A stretch of DNA of 64,000 nt from Clostridium sp. OF03-18AA. Lineage in GTDB: Bacteria > Bacillota > Clostridia > Lachnospirales > Lachnospiraceae. The stretch lies in contig NZ_QUEP01000003.1 in the NCBI RefSeq assembly GCF_003478035.1, forward strand, positions 284,471-348,470. Direction: 5' to 3'. The notes below the pieces were generated by a model, which worked only from the letters and a program-made list of their open reading frames with translations, did no database searches and had not been told where the DNA came from. Below are positions 62,066-64,000 of this stretch, in pieces. Every line of letters starts with the position of its first letter. Position 1 is the first letter of the stretch. Both the position numbers and the translations under genes were made by a program.

Positions 62066-63481
62066 TTATCTCGATCCACGCCCTGTCAATACAACCTTGA
62101 CCGTTAAAATCAGGATCTTAATATCCTTTAAGATCGACCAGTTGTCTATGTACTGCATGTCCAGACGGACAACTTCGTCGAAATCCTTGATATCGCTTCG
62201 TCCGCTGATCTGCCAGAGACCGGTAAGTCCTGGCGTCATGCTGAGACGGCACTTGTGCTTCGCCTCATAATGCTCAAACTCATCAACGGTCGGCGGTCTC
62301 GTTCCAACAAGACTCATATCACCCCGAAGCACATTCCAGAACTGCGGCAGCTCATCGATACTCGTCTTACGGATAAACTTTCCGACCTTCGTGATCCGCG
62401 GATCATCTTCCATCTTGAACATCAGACCCTTTACTTCGTTCGAAGCCATCAGCTCTTTCTTTCTCGCCTCCGCATCTTTATACATAGAGCGGAACTTATA
62501 AAACGTAAACTTACGTCCATTCTTTCCGACACGGGTCTGTCCAAAGAACACCGGTCCCGGCGAATCCAGCTTGATCGCCGGTGCGACAAAGATCGTAGCG
62601 ATTCCAAGGATCACCATTCCGACCAGGCTGCCAACAATATCGAGCGCCCTTTTTGCGATCATCTGTCTCGTTGAGAAGAGATTTCTCGCAAATGTGACCG
62701 CCGCGTACTTTCCGACACGGTTTAATGACTTCTTTCCGGAAACCGAAAGATCAAACGCATCAATATTTACATCTACAATGATTCCCATCTGTTCCAGCTC
62801 ACGGACCCATTCGTTCATAAGCGGAGTGCGCATCAGCTTGTCATCGATGATAAATATCTCATCCACATCGTTCCGGATCACATAATTTAAGAAGTCCTCG
62901 CGGTGCGCTACCACTGGGATCTCGCCAATTTCTTCCACCTTCGCCTCGTCCGTAAGTACCAGACCTGCGATCGTCCTGTTCCATTCATTATACTCCTTAA
63001 GATTCTCAATCACATCCCCGGCCTGATCTGATGAAGTGACAACAAGAAGACGGTTACTGTGGCGGCTGTTCCGGTAGACCTTTACCATATACTGCTTAAA
63101 GATCACTCGCGCCGCATACATCACGACTGTATTGATCACGATCTGATAACCTAAAACGAGACGTGAGAGATCCGCAGAACGGTGCATCACAAACAGCGCC
63201 ATAATCAGGACTGCCGAAAAGATCAGCTCCGACTTCACAACATTTACAAACTCATCGAACATTCCTCTCCGGAAAAAATGATGGCTGAAATCCATCAGCA
63301 CAAAGATCAGACCATATAGGGCTATCGCGAATAAAAGCAGCCAGATCTGATCTCCATGCTCAAACCTTCCATAAAAGATCCCATAACGGATCCAGAAGGC
63401 AATTCCCATACTAAAGATCAGACTACACAAGTCAACGATCAGTACGAGAATACTCTCGAATGTTTTCTTATTTTCGTACAT
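62066..63481 (-). CDS. Undecaprenyl-phosphate sugar-1-phosphate transferase (priming glycosyltransferase)
   Basis: This 471-residue membrane enzyme starts polysaccharide assembly on undecaprenyl phosphate. It has about five membrane segments: four in residues 1-120, a CoA-binding-like central domain, then one before the catalytic C-terminal domain (about 275-471) of the WcaJ/CpsE type with KLDSPGPVFFGQTRVGKNG, FRSMYKDAE, KTSIDELPQFWNVLRGDMS and TGLWQISGRSD. GGGAGAGAG precedes ATG 63481. It is the first gene of the locus. The sugar (glucose, galactose or N-acetylhexosamine) cannot be told. Confidence 0.94.
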   Translation of the reverse strand: MYENKKTFESILVLIVDLCSLIFSMGIAFWIRYGIFYGRFEHGDQIWLLLFAIALYGLIFVLMDFSHHFFRRGMFDEFVNVVKSELIFSAVLIMALFVMHRSADLSRLVLGYQIVINTVVMYAARVIFKQYMVKVYRNSRHSNRLLVVTSSDQAGDVIENLKEYNEWNRTIAGLVLTDEAKVEEIGEIPVVAHREDFLNYVIRNDVDEIFIIDDKLMRTPLMNEWVRELEQMGIIVDVNIDAFDLSVSGKKSLNRVGKYAAVTFARNLFSTRQMIAKRALDIVGSLVGMVILGIATIFVAPAIKLDSPGPVFFGQTRVGKNGRKFTFYKFRSMYKDAEARKKELMASNEVKGLMFKMEDDPRITKVGKFIRKTSIDELPQFWNVLRGDMSLVGTRPPTVDEFEHYEAKHKCRLSMTPGLTGLWQISGRSDIKDFDEVVRLDMQYIDNWSILKDIKILILTVKVVLTGRGSR

Positions 63482-64000
63482 AATACTCTCTCCCAGCTTC
63501 TATCTTATTCATTATAACATGGAATCTGTCCTAACACCTTACTTTTCTATGAATTTCTGCATGATCCATCGTAAAATGTCAATACATGCCCAAATATTCT
63601 ACCATAGATTTCTCTTTAATAAAAGGAAATCCGTCAAAAATTGCGGATAAAATATTACCTTTTATTTTCTTTCCAAGATTCTATGATCTTTTTTCGCTTC
63701 TTCCGTACTCTTTGCGTACTGACTCCGCAAGGTCTACAGCTTATCTCCCTCGTCTCAAATATAAATTTCCGCTTCATCGTTTTCCTGCCGCTCAATTTTT
63801 GTAATTTTTAGCCCTTCCATTTTCGTTGCGGAATACAGCAAAAATCCAGTATCCAACAGCATCTATTCATTCGGTCCCTCGATAAATTCGAAAGATATGT
63901 AGAAATATCTTACCATGAAGCATGGACTTTCTCAATTGTGTTATAAGTTTGACATTTTTTCCTAAAATGAAAATTTAAATTCCACTTCTCCAAAGGGCGG
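63482..64000. other. Non-coding leader of the polysaccharide locus
   Basis: AT-rich, about 520 bases with no supported ORF. It contains the promoter at 63907-63935 and about 425 bases of untranslated leader. No clear riboswitch or anti-terminator motif was identified. Confidence 0.5.
63907..63935 (-). promoter_or_regulatory. Promoter of the polysaccharide locus
   Basis: On the - strand TTGAGA (63935-63930) and TAAGAT (63912-63907) are separated by 17 bases, a good sigma-A match. The first start codon is about 425 bases downstream, so the leader is unusually long. Confidence 0.6.

Overview
The window looks like a chromosomal segment of a spore-forming Gram-positive from the Clostridia, most likely a Lachnospiraceae member. 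This rests on the conserved order mazG-hup-rqcP-yabP-yabQ-divIC-spoIIE-tilS-hpt-ftsH with spoVT alongside, on strong AGGAGG-type ribosome binding sites, on Thr/Ala/Ser-rich linkers in surface proteins, and on the gene set (bifunctional homocysteine methyltransferase/MTHFR, VanW protein, AGCS symporter, MntP). No species can be named from sequence alone.

Layout. 1-3.9 kb: a structured leader with an intrinsic terminator, then a three-gene ABC importer on the + strand. 3.9-9.5 kb: MATE transporter, small monooxygenase, two flavodoxin-like reductases, and a peptidase C26/AGCS symporter pair (all -). 9.65-14.2 kb: tRNA-Gly, then an aminotransferase, SDR, FAH-family hydrolase and LysR regulator that look like one catabolic locus. 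14.3-23.4 kb: VanW-like surface protein, MntP, tRNA-Leu, a rhodanese/TtcA-like fusion, the methionine/folate bifunctional enzyme, tRNA-Gly and tRNA-Tyr, and a GH13 glycosidase, with a dispersed hairpin repeat in several gaps. 24-33.4 kb: the housekeeping and sporulation block, with a sigma-G-type promoter in front of spoVT. 33.4-37.7 kb: GntR regulator with EamA exporter, SlyD-like FKBP isomerase, three related short HTH regulators and a zinc-ribbon protein.

38-63.5 kb is an accessory surface-polysaccharide locus, entirely on the - strand, read from a likely promoter near 63.92 kb: sugar-phosphate transferase, chain-length protein, a broken second glmS, acyltransferases (one with an in-frame stop), a nucleotidyltransferase, a second glf, YfhO-type membrane protein, GT2 and GtrA flippase pair, LTA-synthase-like sulfatase, first glf and intact glmS. 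The locus is built from repeats: glmS occurs intact at 38-40 kb and decayed at 59-60.5 kb, glf occurs twice at about 97% protein identity, and a 3.7-kb cassette at 41.3-45.1 kb has a collapsed second copy at 53.9-54.8 kb.

The most interesting candidate for an undescribed system is that cassette: its own promoter, a 94-residue protein, a covarying hairpin region, a 474-residue coiled-coil protein, an AAA ATPase and a predicted PD-(D/E)XK nuclease, the last two overlapping. It has the form of an anti-phage or nucleic-acid-sensing module, but that function is inference. A second small module at 54.8-55.85 kb (HTH, winged-helix-like protein, 90-residue protein, with repeated TTTGTAAG boxes upstream) and an IS66-family remnant sit beside the decayed copy, which marks this as a recombination-prone insertion zone.
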